64,000 nt of DNA, from the NCBI GenBank assembly GCA_009797885.1, contig WNKP01000001.1, positions 558,001-622,000 on the forward strand, written 5' to 3'. Below the pieces are notes generated by a model. That model saw only the letters and a list, made by a program, of their open reading frames with translations, did no database searches and was not told where the DNA came from. Shown piece by piece: positions 46,713 through 56,473 of the stretch. Made by a program: the position numbers and the translations under genes. This stretch comes from Flavobacteriaceae bacterium GF1. GTDB taxonomy: Bacteria; Bacteroidota; Bacteroidia; Flavobacteriales; Flavobacteriaceae. The first letter of the stretch is position 1. Every line of letters begins with the position of its first letter.

Positions 46713-49112
46713 ATGTTTAAAAACCATTTGAAAATTGCTTTTCGAAATTTGCTCAAAAACAAAGGGTTTACCATTATAAATATAGGAGGGCTGGCTTTGG
46801 GAATGGCCTTGGCCGTCCTAATTGGCCTTTGGATCAATGACGAATTTTCACAGAACGATTATTTTATCCATAAGGATAGAATTGCCCAGGTGTATCGATC
46901 CATAACCCAGAATGGCAACACCAGCACCAATGCGTTTACACCCCTTCCCCTGGAGCAGGCGCTGCGCAGGGATTATGGTGATAATTTTGAGCATGTGGTC
47001 ATATCATCATGGACCATGCAACAATTCCTGGAATATGAAGGAAACAAAATTGCCCGCAACGGTAACTTCATGGAATCCGGGGCTCCCGAACTCCTAAATC
47101 TTGACATCATCAAGGGAGAAAGGGATGGTTTGGAGGAAATCAATTCCATAATGCTCAATGCCTCGACAGCAGATGCGCTTTTTGGTAAGGAAAACCCCAT
47201 TGGAAAAGTAATCAACGTGGACAATACCCATGACATGATGGTTACTGCCGTTTATGAGGACCTTCCCTTTACTACTTCATTTAGAGAGCTCAATTTTCTA
47301 ATGCCCTGGGAACATTATGCCAGCACCAATGAATGGGTCCGGTCCAGTCTTGACATCTGGGGCAGGAACTCCTTTCAGCTTTTTGTACAAATCGCGGACA
47401 ACACCACCATGCAGGCCGTTACAAACTCCATTACCAATATCGTTAAGGAGGCCGATGAAGAACTTGCAGAATTCAACCCAAGGCTTTTTTTGTTGCCGAT
47501 GAACGATTGGCACCTGCGGAGCAACTTTGAGCAAGGTCAACAAGTAGGTGGCCGTATTACATACGTATGGCTTTTTGGGATCATTGGAGCGTTTGTGCTC
47601 CTTTTGGCCTGTATCAATTTTATGAACCTGAGCACGGCCCGTTCAGAAAAACGGGCATTGGAAGTGGGCATTCGCAAGTCCATAGGCTCTCAACGGCCCC
47701 AATTGATCTCCCATTTTTTGATCGAATCCTTTTTGGTGACCTTGTTTGCCTTTGTATTGGCCATAATCATCATCAATCTTTCCCTTAACGGTTTTAACCA
47801 AATTGCCCAAAAACAAATGGCATTTCCGTGGGGCGAATTTCGGTTCTGGACCGCTTCTTTTCTGTTTATCCTGTTCACGACCCTTTTGGCAGGTAGTTAT
47901 CCTGCCCTGTACTTATCGTCCTTTAAGCCCGTGAGTGTTTTAAAAGGGACCTTTAAGGCCGGTAAATGCGCCAGCTTGCCCAGAAGGGCTTTGGTGGTAT
48001 TGCAGTTCACGGTTTCCGTGGTGTTCATTATTGGCACCGTGATTGTCTTTCAACAGATCAACCATGCACAAAACCGTCCTATTGGATATGATAAGGAAGG
48101 CCTCATCCAAATACCTGCTTTTAGTGCTGACTTTGTTGAAAAAACCGATTTAATGCGTGAGGAGTTCATTAACTCAGGTGCGGTCTCCTCCATGGCCACT
48201 GCTTCTTCTCCCGTAACTGACATCTGGTCTGTGCAAAGTGGGTTTGACTGGGAAGGAAAACCCTCGGACTTCCAGGAAAGCTTGGCCTGGACCGCAATAT
48301 CCCCTGAATATGCCAAAACCCTGAAACTGAATATTGTTCAAGGCAGGGACTTTTTAAGGGATAGGGCATCTGACTCTTTAGGGGTGCTTATCAACGAATC
48401 CGCAGCAAACTATATGGGATTGAAAGACCCCGTTGGGAAATTACTAAAGGACAGTGCTATAGAAAACCCCGGGCCACCGCTCAAGATCATTGGCGTCATA
48501 GAAGATGTGGTTTCCCGATCACCATATGAACCCGTTCTACAAGGGATATATGTGTACAATCGGTTTGGAATTGTCAATTACTATTATCTACGGCTCAATC
48601 CAAACCAAAGTGTTGAGGAAAGCCTGACTACCATTGAAGGTGTGTTCAACAAACATTTTCCGGCCATTCCCTTTCAGTATGATTTTGTCGATCAGGAATA
48701 TTCCAAAAAGTTCAAGGCCGAACAGCGCATCGGAACCCTTTCCGGAATCTTTACGGCATTGGCCATTTTGATCAGCTGTTTGGGGTTATTGGGCCTGACC
48801 TCTTTTGTTGCCGAGCAACGTACCAAGGAAATTGGTGTTCGCAAAGTATTGGGGGCCTCTGTTCTCAACGTATGGAACATGCTTTCCAAGGACTTTCTAA
48901 AATTAGTGATCCTCTCCTGTTTTATCGCCGTGCCCATTGCCTATTACCTCATGAGCGGGTGGTTACAGGAGTATTCCTATCGGGTTGTCCTAAAGTGGTG
49001 GATTTTCGCACTGGCCATGTTGGGAGCCATGGGAATAACAGTATTCACGGTTAGTTTTCAAGCCATTAAGGCCGCCAAACAAAATCCAGTGAAAAGTTTA
49101 CGGACAGAATAA
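46713..49112 (+). CDS. MacB-like ABC permease P9 (subfamily B)
   Basis: A 799-residue doubled permease, tandem partner of P8 and exactly equal in length. Periplasmic domain 1 differs most from P8 (QVYRSITQNGNTSTNAFTPL against the corresponding P8 segment), while the membrane and docking parts are nearly the same. Docking loops: ALEVGIRKSIGSQRPQLISH and TKEIGVRKVLGASVLN. This pattern fits diversification of the periplasmic face on a conserved engine contact. It is 17 bp from P10. Confidence 0.93.
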   Translation: MFKNHLKIAFRNLLKNKGFTIINIGGLALGMALAVLIGLWINDEFSQNDYFIHKDRIAQVYRSITQNGNTSTNAFTPLPLEQALRRDYGDNFEHVVISSWTMQQFLEYEGNKIARNGNFMESGAPELLNLDIIKGERDGLEEINSIMLNASTADALFGKENPIGKVINVDNTHDMMVTAVYEDLPFTTSFRELNFLMPWEHYASTNEWVRSSLDIWGRNSFQLFVQIADNTTMQAVTNSITNIVKEADEELAEFNPRLFLLPMNDWHLRSNFEQGQQVGGRITYVWLFGIIGAFVLLLACINFMNLSTARSEKRALEVGIRKSIGSQRPQLISHFLIESFLVTLFAFVLAIIIINLSLNGFNQIAQKQMAFPWGEFRFWTASFLFILFTTLLAGSYPALYLSSFKPVSVLKGTFKAGKCASLPRRALVVLQFTVSVVFIIGTVIVFQQINHAQNRPIGYDKEGLIQIPAFSADFVEKTDLMREEFINSGAVSSMATASSPVTDIWSVQSGFDWEGKPSDFQESLAWTAISPEYAKTLKLNIVQGRDFLRDRASDSLGVLINESAANYMGLKDPVGKLLKDSAIENPGPPLKIIGVIEDVVSRSPYEPVLQGIYVYNRFGIVNYYYLRLNPNQSVEESLTTIEGVFNKHFPAIPFQYDFVDQEYSKKFKAEQRIGTLSGIFTALAILISCLGLLGLTSFVAEQRTKEIGVRKVLGASVLNVWNMLSKDFLKLVILSCFIAVPIAYYLMSGWLQEYSYRVVLKWWIFALAMLGAMGITVFTVSFQAIKAAKQNPVKSLRTE

Positions 49113-49129
49113 ACCTTTAAAAAACAGTA

Positions 49130-51553
49130 ATGCTCAAGAATTATTTCAAAACCATTTTGCGCCGGGCCAGAAGGGACAGGATGAACACCCTGATCAACCT
49201 CTTTGGGCTTTCCATGGCCATTGCCTGTTGTTTGGTCATTTTTTTATTTGTTGATAATGAATTGTCATACGACACCTTCCATAAGGATGTAGATAAGATT
49301 TATAGGATTACCACCCACGAAACTACCGAAGATGGCATTACGAGAAATTATGCGAATTCCTTCTTGTCCTATGCCCCACTACTGGAAACCAAGTTGTCCT
49401 CCATAGTGAAAACCGTCCGCATGTTACCACAGAATGTCAGCATAAGTGATGACGAGGGCATAACCATTTTCCAAGAGGCCAATTTCTTTTATGTAGACCC
49501 TTCTTTTTTGGATGTCTTTTCCTTTCCCCTGGTCCAGGGAGATAGGGCATCCGCTTTAGCCGCTCCAGACAATATATTGATCACTGAAAGTATGGCAAAA
49601 AAATATTTTGGTGAAAAAGAGGCCCTGGGCCAATTGCTAAGAGTGGAAAAAAGTTTCGTGTTCAAAGTAGCAGGGGTGTTTAAGGATCCCATTGATCAAT
49701 CCAGCGTAAAATTTGATTTTATCGTTCCCATGGCTGCTGCAGAGGATCTCTGGGGGCCCTGGATAGCCAATCCGAGCAGCACATGGTTTTATCCCCCGGT
49801 GTATAGTTTTGTGCAACTCAACTCCAAGGTCGATTTAAATGAGACGGTACGGTATATCCAAAATGTTGAAAAAGAGTTCCTCCCAGAAAACATAGTGGAT
49901 ACAAGAACACATGCTATTCAAGATTTTACTTCAATCCATTTCTCCAGCCTGGAAAATGAGTTGCAACCCACCATTAACCGAAATGTTCTTTATCTATTTA
50001 TAGGTGTAGGGGTCGTGATACTATTTGTGGCCGCCTTTAATTTTGTAAACCTGTTTCTCACAAAAATCGTACTGCATTTAAAATCCGTGGGCATCCAAAA
50101 AGTTTTAGGCGCCAATAACAGTGGCATATGGAAACAATTGCTGCTGGAAAGCCTTTCTTTTCTTTTTATCTCGTTGATCTTGGCATTGTTATACGGAGCA
50201 CTCATCCTTCCTTGGTTCAATACACTGATGAAGACGCAGCTCCTCTTGTCTTCGGTCTTTACCAGTGGGGTCATTTTTTATTTGGTGGGATTATTGTTGC
50301 TCATTGGTATTTTTATCTCGTTTATCCCATTAATCATCATTTCCAGATTTCGGCTGATCGCCTTTTTGAAAAGTAGGGGATCATCCATGTTCAAAGGAAA
50401 AAAATCCGCTTCCGTCCAATCCTCCTTACTGGTATTACAGTTTGTCGTTGCGGTCACTTTGATCATTGCCACGGTTATTATGCAATCCCAAATGCATTAT
50501 ATAAAGAATAAAAATTTGGGTATTCAGCAAGATCAGATCCTTGTGGTTCCCGTTCGGGACGGCACCATTCAAAATAGATTTGACGCCTTTAAGGAAAAAT
50601 TATTGCAATCCCCTGAAATCCGATCGGTTTCTGCGATTTCCAATTTGCCTTGGGAAAAGGGCTTTTATGATTTTGAAACGTCAATCAACAACAATGGATT
50701 GGTGACCAAAGCCCATGCAAATACCCTTCTGGTTGATGAAAACATCGTAAACACGCTGGACATGACCATGGTAAAGGGACGTGGTTTTTCCATTGAACGC
50801 GGAACCGATTCCACAATGGCCTTTGTCATGAATGAAGCGGCCGCGGCAAAATTTGGGATTGATGATTTGCAGAACGTGAAATTGTCCATGGTTGGGGTAG
50901 GATCATCGGGTTCCAAAGAAGGACGTTTGATCGGTATCGTCAAAGATTTTCATATGCAATCCCTGCATGACAAAATCCAGCCCTTACTTCTTACCGTTTC
51001 CCCAAGAAGTTATTTTATAGACAATGTTCTGATTCAAGTGTCCCAATCGGACGTTCCTTCGGCCATCGCTTCGGTTGAGGCGAATTTTAAGGAATTTGCC
51101 CCGGATAGGCCTTTTGAGTACTTCTTCCTGAACGATGCCTTTGACCGACTGTACCAAAGGGAGTATCTCTTAAGTACGTTGTTCCAATATTTCTCCATCA
51201 TTGCAATTATCATTGCCTGTTTGGGGTTGCTGGGGATAACGGCCTTTACCGCTACCCAGCGGCTTCATGAAATTGGCATACGCAAGGTGTTGGGCTCTTC
51301 CGTTACAGGAATTGTAAACCTGCTCACCTCCGGTTTTCTAAAACTCGTTCTTGTGGCCGTGGTAATCGCCATTCCCATTGGATGGTGGGCCATGGACAAA
51401 TGGTTGGAGGGTTTTGCCTACAAGACCAATATTGGCTGGTGGGTATTTGTCTTTGCCGGAATTAGCACCATGGCCATTGCTTTACTGACCGTTGGTTGGC
51501 AAAGTTTTAGGGCCGCTACTACCAACCCCATAGAGGTTTTACAAAGAGAGTAA
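49130..51553 (+). CDS. MacB-like ABC permease P10 (divergent)
   Basis: An 807-residue doubled permease and one of the most divergent members. It starts MLKNYFKTILRRARRDRMNT instead of the IAWRN form. The first docking loop has lost the charged consensus (LKSVGIQKVLGANNSG, Gln for Arg and Ser for Glu), and the region before it reads FVNLFLTKIVLHL where others have NLSTA. The second loop is LHEIGIRKVLGSSVTG followed by LLTSGF. It ends NPIEVLQRE. It may use only one good ATPase-docking loop. Confidence 0.9.
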   Translation: MLKNYFKTILRRARRDRMNTLINLFGLSMAIACCLVIFLFVDNELSYDTFHKDVDKIYRITTHETTEDGITRNYANSFLSYAPLLETKLSSIVKTVRMLPQNVSISDDEGITIFQEANFFYVDPSFLDVFSFPLVQGDRASALAAPDNILITESMAKKYFGEKEALGQLLRVEKSFVFKVAGVFKDPIDQSSVKFDFIVPMAAAEDLWGPWIANPSSTWFYPPVYSFVQLNSKVDLNETVRYIQNVEKEFLPENIVDTRTHAIQDFTSIHFSSLENELQPTINRNVLYLFIGVGVVILFVAAFNFVNLFLTKIVLHLKSVGIQKVLGANNSGIWKQLLLESLSFLFISLILALLYGALILPWFNTLMKTQLLLSSVFTSGVIFYLVGLLLLIGIFISFIPLIIISRFRLIAFLKSRGSSMFKGKKSASVQSSLLVLQFVVAVTLIIATVIMQSQMHYIKNKNLGIQQDQILVVPVRDGTIQNRFDAFKEKLLQSPEIRSVSAISNLPWEKGFYDFETSINNNGLVTKAHANTLLVDENIVNTLDMTMVKGRGFSIERGTDSTMAFVMNEAAAAKFGIDDLQNVKLSMVGVGSSGSKEGRLIGIVKDFHMQSLHDKIQPLLLTVSPRSYFIDNVLIQVSQSDVPSAIASVEANFKEFAPDRPFEYFFLNDAFDRLYQREYLLSTLFQYFSIIAIIIACLGLLGITAFTATQRLHEIGIRKVLGSSVTGIVNLLTSGFLKLVLVAVVIAIPIGWWAMDKWLEGFAYKTNIGWWVFVFAGISTMAIALLTVGWQSFRAATTNPIEVLQRE

Positions 51554-51571
51554 ACACAAAAACGAACGATC

Positions 51572-53941
51572 ATGTTTAAAAACCATTTGAAAATCGCCTG
51601 GAGGAATATTGTAAAAAACAAGGTCTTTTCCCTGTTGAACATTACAGGTCTGGCCACTGGCCTTTTATGCAGCCTCCTCATATATCTATGGATAGGCAAT
51701 GAACTCACCATAGATAACTACCACGAAAACATAGATCGATTGTATTCCGTTTACCAAAAGCAGATTTTCGAAGGTAGGATAGATGCAGGGTATTTTACTC
51801 CGGCTGTACTTTACAGGGAGTTAAAAAATAAAATTCCCGAAATTGAGAAAGCCTCCCCAATGAGTTGGAAAGGTGCCAAAACGTTTGCTTACAATGATTA
51901 CATCTTTAAACAAGAAGGGTTTTTCGTTGGTGAGGATTATTTTGATATGTTTTCGTACCACTTCTTGGAAGGTACTGTTGCGTCCGTACTGAATTCCCCC
52001 GATAATATCGCTATATCGGAAGAAATGGCACGGCTTTTTTTTGGAAGTCCCGAAAATGCCATTGGCAAATCGATTTCTTATGACAATAGCCGCTTGTTGA
52101 ACGTATCCGCTGTGCTTAGGGATGCCAGCCCCGACACTTCCAAAAAAAGTGATTTTTTCCTGCATTGGGATATTTTCCTGCAGGAAAATGGATGGGCACC
52201 CGATATTACAAATAGTGGCTCAGCGACTTTTATAATGCTCAAGGAAAATTCGAACGTTGCGGCCGTAAATGCCAAAATCAAGGATTTTCTAACCCCCTAC
52301 AGGGCGGAAGAAGATGACAATTTTACAGTGGAACTGGGGCTACAGCCTTTTGGAGAGAGCTATCTGAACAACAATTTTAAGAACGGTGTTATTTCAGGTG
52401 GTCGTATTGATAATGTCCGCATCTTTGGTTTTATAGCCTTCTTCATTTTGCTGATTGCCTGCATCAACTTTATGAACCTGGCTTCCGCCGGTTCCTTGAA
52501 ACGATTCAAGGAAGTGGGAATTCGGAAACACCTGGGGGCCAAAAAAGGAAGTTTGATATTCCAATTTTTAGGGGAAGCCCTTTTACTTTCCTTCGTTAGT
52601 ACAGTTTTATCACTCGTTTTGATAGTGTTGGCAATGCCCACATTCAATGCGCTTTTGGGAAAGGATTTAAGTCTTGCCAGCCTCCCTCCTTTATCCTGGT
52701 TGGGTATTTTGGGGATTTCCCTTCTGACAGGTATTGTTTCCGGTAGTTATCCTGCATTTGTACTGTCTTCCTTTAAAGCGATCTATCTATTCAAAAACAA
52801 CAAAAACGCCAATGCTGGTTCCCAGTGGATTCGGAAGGGCCTGGTCGTTTTTCAATTTGCCCTGACCATCATCCTGATTTCGGGAATGCTGATCACATCG
52901 CGTCAAATCGATTATATACAGAATGAAAGACTCGGTTTTGACCGTCATAATGTTTTTGTCTTTGCATTTCAAGGTGATTCCACACGTACTTTTACCGGCC
53001 TAAAGGAAAGGGCTTTACAACTTCCCGGAGTGGAGCATATGTCGATTTCCAACGTAGGGCCCATGCAGTTTTCAAATGGATTTGATGATGTACAATGGGC
53101 GGGTAAACCCGACAATGACCCAACCATATTCATGAGTATGGATGTTGGGTCCGATTTTGCCAAAGCTTGGGGCACGGAAATGCTTATGGGCACCGATTTT
53201 TCCGATAAAAGTATTGCGGACAACTCAGGCTATATCATCAATGAGACCGCTTTGGGAATAATGGGGCTTGAAGACCCCATAGGCCAACCCTTGACCATGT
53301 GGGGCAGGGAAGGAACTATTGTCGGGGTAATGAAGGATTTTCCAATAAATACGGTAAAAACTGCGATTCCCCCTTTGGTTATTCGCAATGGGGAATATTT
53401 GAATAAGGGGGCCGTTTTAGCGCGAATCAGTCCTACCAACACGATTGAAACGGTAGAAGCTTTGGAAAAGTTGTATATCGAAACACTTCCGGAAGTTCCC
53501 TTCGATTATGTCTTTACCGATGCGTGGTACAATGCCATGTATAAAAGTGAAACCATCTTCCATAAACTCTCCCAGTACTTTTCACTGATGGCGATATTCA
53601 TTTCATGTTTAGGGCTATTCGGCCTGGTCATTTTTTCGGCCCAACAAAGGGAAAAGGAAATCGGAATACGAAAAGTACTCGGTGCTTCAGCCAGTAAGAT
53701 TACCCGTCTTTTGGTAAAGGATTTTCTGAGATCGGTGGTCTTGGGCATTGTCATTGGTTGTCCTATTGCCTGGTATTTTATGGATAAATGGCTTACCAGC
53801 TACGAATATCGAATCGACATGCCCTGGCGGGTCTTCGGATTCGCGGGAATGTTGGTAATTGTAATAGCACTGTTGACCGTCGGTTTTAAATCGATAAAAG
53901 CGGCCATGACCAATCCAGTGGAAAGTTTACGAACAGAATAA
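51572..53941 (+). CDS. MacB-like ABC permease P11
   Basis: A 789-residue doubled permease, the shortest complete member of the array. Periplasmic domain 1 (KQIFEGRIDAGYFTPAVLYR) recalls P6. The first half carries NLASAGSLKRFKEVGIRKHL, with His in the loop where others have Thr, Ser or Val. The second loop is EKEIGIRKVLGASASK. The ATG follows AAAAACGAACGATC, one of the clearest copies of the common start leader. A 48-nt dyad spacer follows. Confidence 0.92.
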   Translation: MFKNHLKIAWRNIVKNKVFSLLNITGLATGLLCSLLIYLWIGNELTIDNYHENIDRLYSVYQKQIFEGRIDAGYFTPAVLYRELKNKIPEIEKASPMSWKGAKTFAYNDYIFKQEGFFVGEDYFDMFSYHFLEGTVASVLNSPDNIAISEEMARLFFGSPENAIGKSISYDNSRLLNVSAVLRDASPDTSKKSDFFLHWDIFLQENGWAPDITNSGSATFIMLKENSNVAAVNAKIKDFLTPYRAEEDDNFTVELGLQPFGESYLNNNFKNGVISGGRIDNVRIFGFIAFFILLIACINFMNLASAGSLKRFKEVGIRKHLGAKKGSLIFQFLGEALLLSFVSTVLSLVLIVLAMPTFNALLGKDLSLASLPPLSWLGILGISLLTGIVSGSYPAFVLSSFKAIYLFKNNKNANAGSQWIRKGLVVFQFALTIILISGMLITSRQIDYIQNERLGFDRHNVFVFAFQGDSTRTFTGLKERALQLPGVEHMSISNVGPMQFSNGFDDVQWAGKPDNDPTIFMSMDVGSDFAKAWGTEMLMGTDFSDKSIADNSGYIINETALGIMGLEDPIGQPLTMWGREGTIVGVMKDFPINTVKTAIPPLVIRNGEYLNKGAVLARISPTNTIETVEALEKLYIETLPEVPFDYVFTDAWYNAMYKSETIFHKLSQYFSLMAIFISCLGLFGLVIFSAQQREKEIGIRKVLGASASKITRLLVKDFLRSVVLGIVIGCPIAWYFMDKWLTSYEYRIDMPWRVFGFAGMLVIVIALLTVGFKSIKAAMTNPVESLRTE

Positions 53942-53989
53942 ATCATCAATCTGCCCATAGCATGGTCTAAGGGTCAAAAACGAACAATC
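53942..53989 (+). repeat. 48-nt intergenic spacer with dyad, P11/P12
   Basis: Contains GCCCATAGCATGGTCTAAGG followed by GTC and the leader AAAAACGAACAATC. It is nearly identical to the spacer at 56426, so the pair probably arose with the P12/P13 duplication. Confidence 0.7.
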
Positions 53990-56425
53990 ATGTTTAAAAA
54001 TTATTTAAAAATCGCCTGGAGGAACCTAAAAGGTCAGCCCTTTTTTACCTTTTTGAACACATTTGGGTTGGCTATTGGCCTAGCTGGCGGATTGCTTGTT
54101 GCCCTTTATATTTATGATGAACTGGGTTTTGACAAAATGTTTGCAGACGCAGACCAAATCCACCGTATAAATGTTGATGTGAAATTTGGCGGTACCGAAA
54201 GTGTCATGGCAGAGGTATCAGCACCAATGGCTGCTGCCATGTCGGCAGATTTTCCCCAAGTAGTCCTTACAACGCGGTTCAACAGTGCTGGGAACGCTTT
54301 GATACGAAAAACGGAGATGACAAAAAACGTCAAAGAGAGCTATTCCACTTTGGTGGATCCCTCATTTTTTGAAATGCTTGGTCTTGATCTCCTGGTTGGT
54401 GATGTGGAGACCGCTTTGAAAGAACCAAATACCTTAATACTCACAAGGAAAGCCGCCGAAAAACATTTTGGCATTAACGAAGCCCTAGGGCAGACTTTAT
54501 TGGTGAACAATACCGATACCTATACGGTTACCGGGGTAATTGATGATATGCCCAAAAATTCGTTCCTAAGGGATTACTCCGTTTTTATATCAATGTCGAG
54601 TTATGAAGATGCCATGAGTGATGAATGGACAAGTCATAATTACTACACTTTGGTGAAACTTGTGCCCGGAACAAATTTGAATGAATTTCAAGAGGCTTTG
54701 CAATCGATGTTTGGCACCTATGTCATTCCCTACGCACAACAGTTCTTTCCGGGTATTACCGAAGAACAGTTTAAAGCATCAGGAAACCACTTAAATTTTA
54801 GTAGTACCCCCCTTTTGGATGTGCACCTATATTCCGATATCGATGGCGAGATGAGTGCCAATAGTAGTATCCGAAACGTTTATATCCTCTCCTTTATTGG
54901 TCTTTTCCTGTTGGTACTGGCCAGTGTAAACTTTATGAACCTTTCTACGGCGTACTCCTTGAAAAGGGCCAAAGAAGTAGGTATACGTAAGACATTGGGC
55001 TCAACAAAATCGAGCTTATTGCAACAGTTTCTTATCGAGTCCGGCTTAATAACCTTTATCTCATTGGTTTTAGCTATTTTGATTGCACTCTTGGCCCTGC
55101 CATTCTTTAACAATTTGGCTGGAAAGGATATTTCAATGCCCTTTGGGAATCCACTTTTTTGGTTACTGTTGTTCATCTCCACCATAGTCTTGGGATTACT
55201 TTCTGGTTGGTATCCCTCATTTTTTATGGCACGATTTATTCCTGTTGAAGTACTAAAAGGTTCGGGGGGGAAAAGCATTCGGGGCGGAAAAGTTAGAAAT
55301 GCTTTGGTTGTTTTTCAGTTTTCTATTTCCGTATTTCTGATCATAAGTACCTTGGTCATCTATCGGCAACTGAATTTCATCCAAAGTAAGGATTTGGGCT
55401 TTTCCAAAAACCAGGTGTTGATTGTTGAAGATGCCTACGCTGCCGGTGACAATATCCAATCCTTTAAGGAAAGGGTAGGTCAACTTGCACAGGTTCAAAG
55501 TGTATCGCTTACAGGGTATTTGCCTACACCCTCTTACCGGAACAACACCAGTTTTATGAAAGAGAGATCCTTGGATCAGGAAAATGCCATCAATATGCAG
55601 GTTTGGAGTGTAGACCACGATTATATTCCAACCTTGAATATGGAGTTGGTGGCTGGACGTGACTTTAATAAAGATTTTGCGGCTGATTCTACGGCAATAA
55701 TCCTCAATGAGTCTGCCGTAGCCATTCTTGAAAAACAGCCAGAAGATGTTCTCGGCATGCGACTTTCAAACGATTTGGGAGAAGCCGAAAATCCTGAATT
55801 TTTAAAAGTAATAGGGGTTATCAAAAACTTCCATTATGAGACCCTTAGGAAGAATATTGGTGCATTATCCCTTAGGATTGGTGATTCAAGGGGTTCAATG
55901 GCCATAAAATTAAGTGCCGGTGATTTTTCAGCAGCCATAGCTGATGTGGAAAAAATATGGAATGGGCTTGCCCCCGGACAACCTTTTACGTATCGGTTTA
56001 TGGATGATGCCTTCAATACAACTTATGAATCGGAACAGAATCTTGGGCAAATATTTATGGTGTTTACCTTTCTTTCCATCCTAATAGCATGTCTTGGGCT
56101 ATTTGGGCTAGCTGCATTTAATGCTGAAAAGCGTACCAAGGAAATCGGGGTTAGAAAAGTACTTGGAGCAAGTGTTGGGCAAATTTCATATCGCCTGACC
56201 ATGGATTTCCTGCAATTGGTTGGCATTGGTATTTTAATATCGTTGCCCTTGGGTTGGTTGGCCATGGACAGATGGTTGGAGGATTTCTCGTATCGAATTG
56301 AAATCAGTTGGTGGATCATGTTGCTAGCTGGTTTTCTAGCTATTACAATTGCCATACTTACCGTGAGCTATCAGAGTATTAAAGCGGCCATAACAAACCC
56401 GGTAAAAAGCCTGCGAACAGAATAA
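53990..56425 (+). CDS. MacB-like ABC permease P12 (subfamily A)
   Basis: An 811-residue doubled permease, a close relative of P13 and P2. Shared blocks are QPFFTFLNTFGLAIGLAG, KMFADADQIHRINVDVKFGG, the GITEEQFKASGNHL stretch at the end of periplasmic domain 1, and SYRLTMDFLQLVG in the last part. Docking loops: AKEVGIRKTLGSTKSSLLQQ and TKEIGVRKVLGASVGQ. It is more AT-rich to the eye than P13, suggesting the copies have been diverging for some time. Confidence 0.93.
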   Translation: MFKNYLKIAWRNLKGQPFFTFLNTFGLAIGLAGGLLVALYIYDELGFDKMFADADQIHRINVDVKFGGTESVMAEVSAPMAAAMSADFPQVVLTTRFNSAGNALIRKTEMTKNVKESYSTLVDPSFFEMLGLDLLVGDVETALKEPNTLILTRKAAEKHFGINEALGQTLLVNNTDTYTVTGVIDDMPKNSFLRDYSVFISMSSYEDAMSDEWTSHNYYTLVKLVPGTNLNEFQEALQSMFGTYVIPYAQQFFPGITEEQFKASGNHLNFSSTPLLDVHLYSDIDGEMSANSSIRNVYILSFIGLFLLVLASVNFMNLSTAYSLKRAKEVGIRKTLGSTKSSLLQQFLIESGLITFISLVLAILIALLALPFFNNLAGKDISMPFGNPLFWLLLFISTIVLGLLSGWYPSFFMARFIPVEVLKGSGGKSIRGGKVRNALVVFQFSISVFLIISTLVIYRQLNFIQSKDLGFSKNQVLIVEDAYAAGDNIQSFKERVGQLAQVQSVSLTGYLPTPSYRNNTSFMKERSLDQENAINMQVWSVDHDYIPTLNMELVAGRDFNKDFAADSTAIILNESAVAILEKQPEDVLGMRLSNDLGEAENPEFLKVIGVIKNFHYETLRKNIGALSLRIGDSRGSMAIKLSAGDFSAAIADVEKIWNGLAPGQPFTYRFMDDAFNTTYESEQNLGQIFMVFTFLSILIACLGLFGLAAFNAEKRTKEIGVRKVLGASVGQISYRLTMDFLQLVGIGILISLPLGWLAMDRWLEDFSYRIEISWWIMLLAGFLAITIAILTVSYQSIKAAITNPVKSLRTE

Positions 56426-56473
56426 ATCATCAATCTGCCCATAGCCTAGTCTAAGGGCCAAAAACAAACAATC
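56426..56473 (+). repeat. 48-nt intergenic spacer with dyad, P12/P13
   Basis: Contains GCCCATAGCCTAGTCTAAGG followed by GCC, so the outer bases can pair as GCCC/GGGC. Compared with the spacer at 53942 the arm ending changes from GGGT to GGGC, which restores pairing. It ends with AAAAACAAACAATC. Confidence 0.7.
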
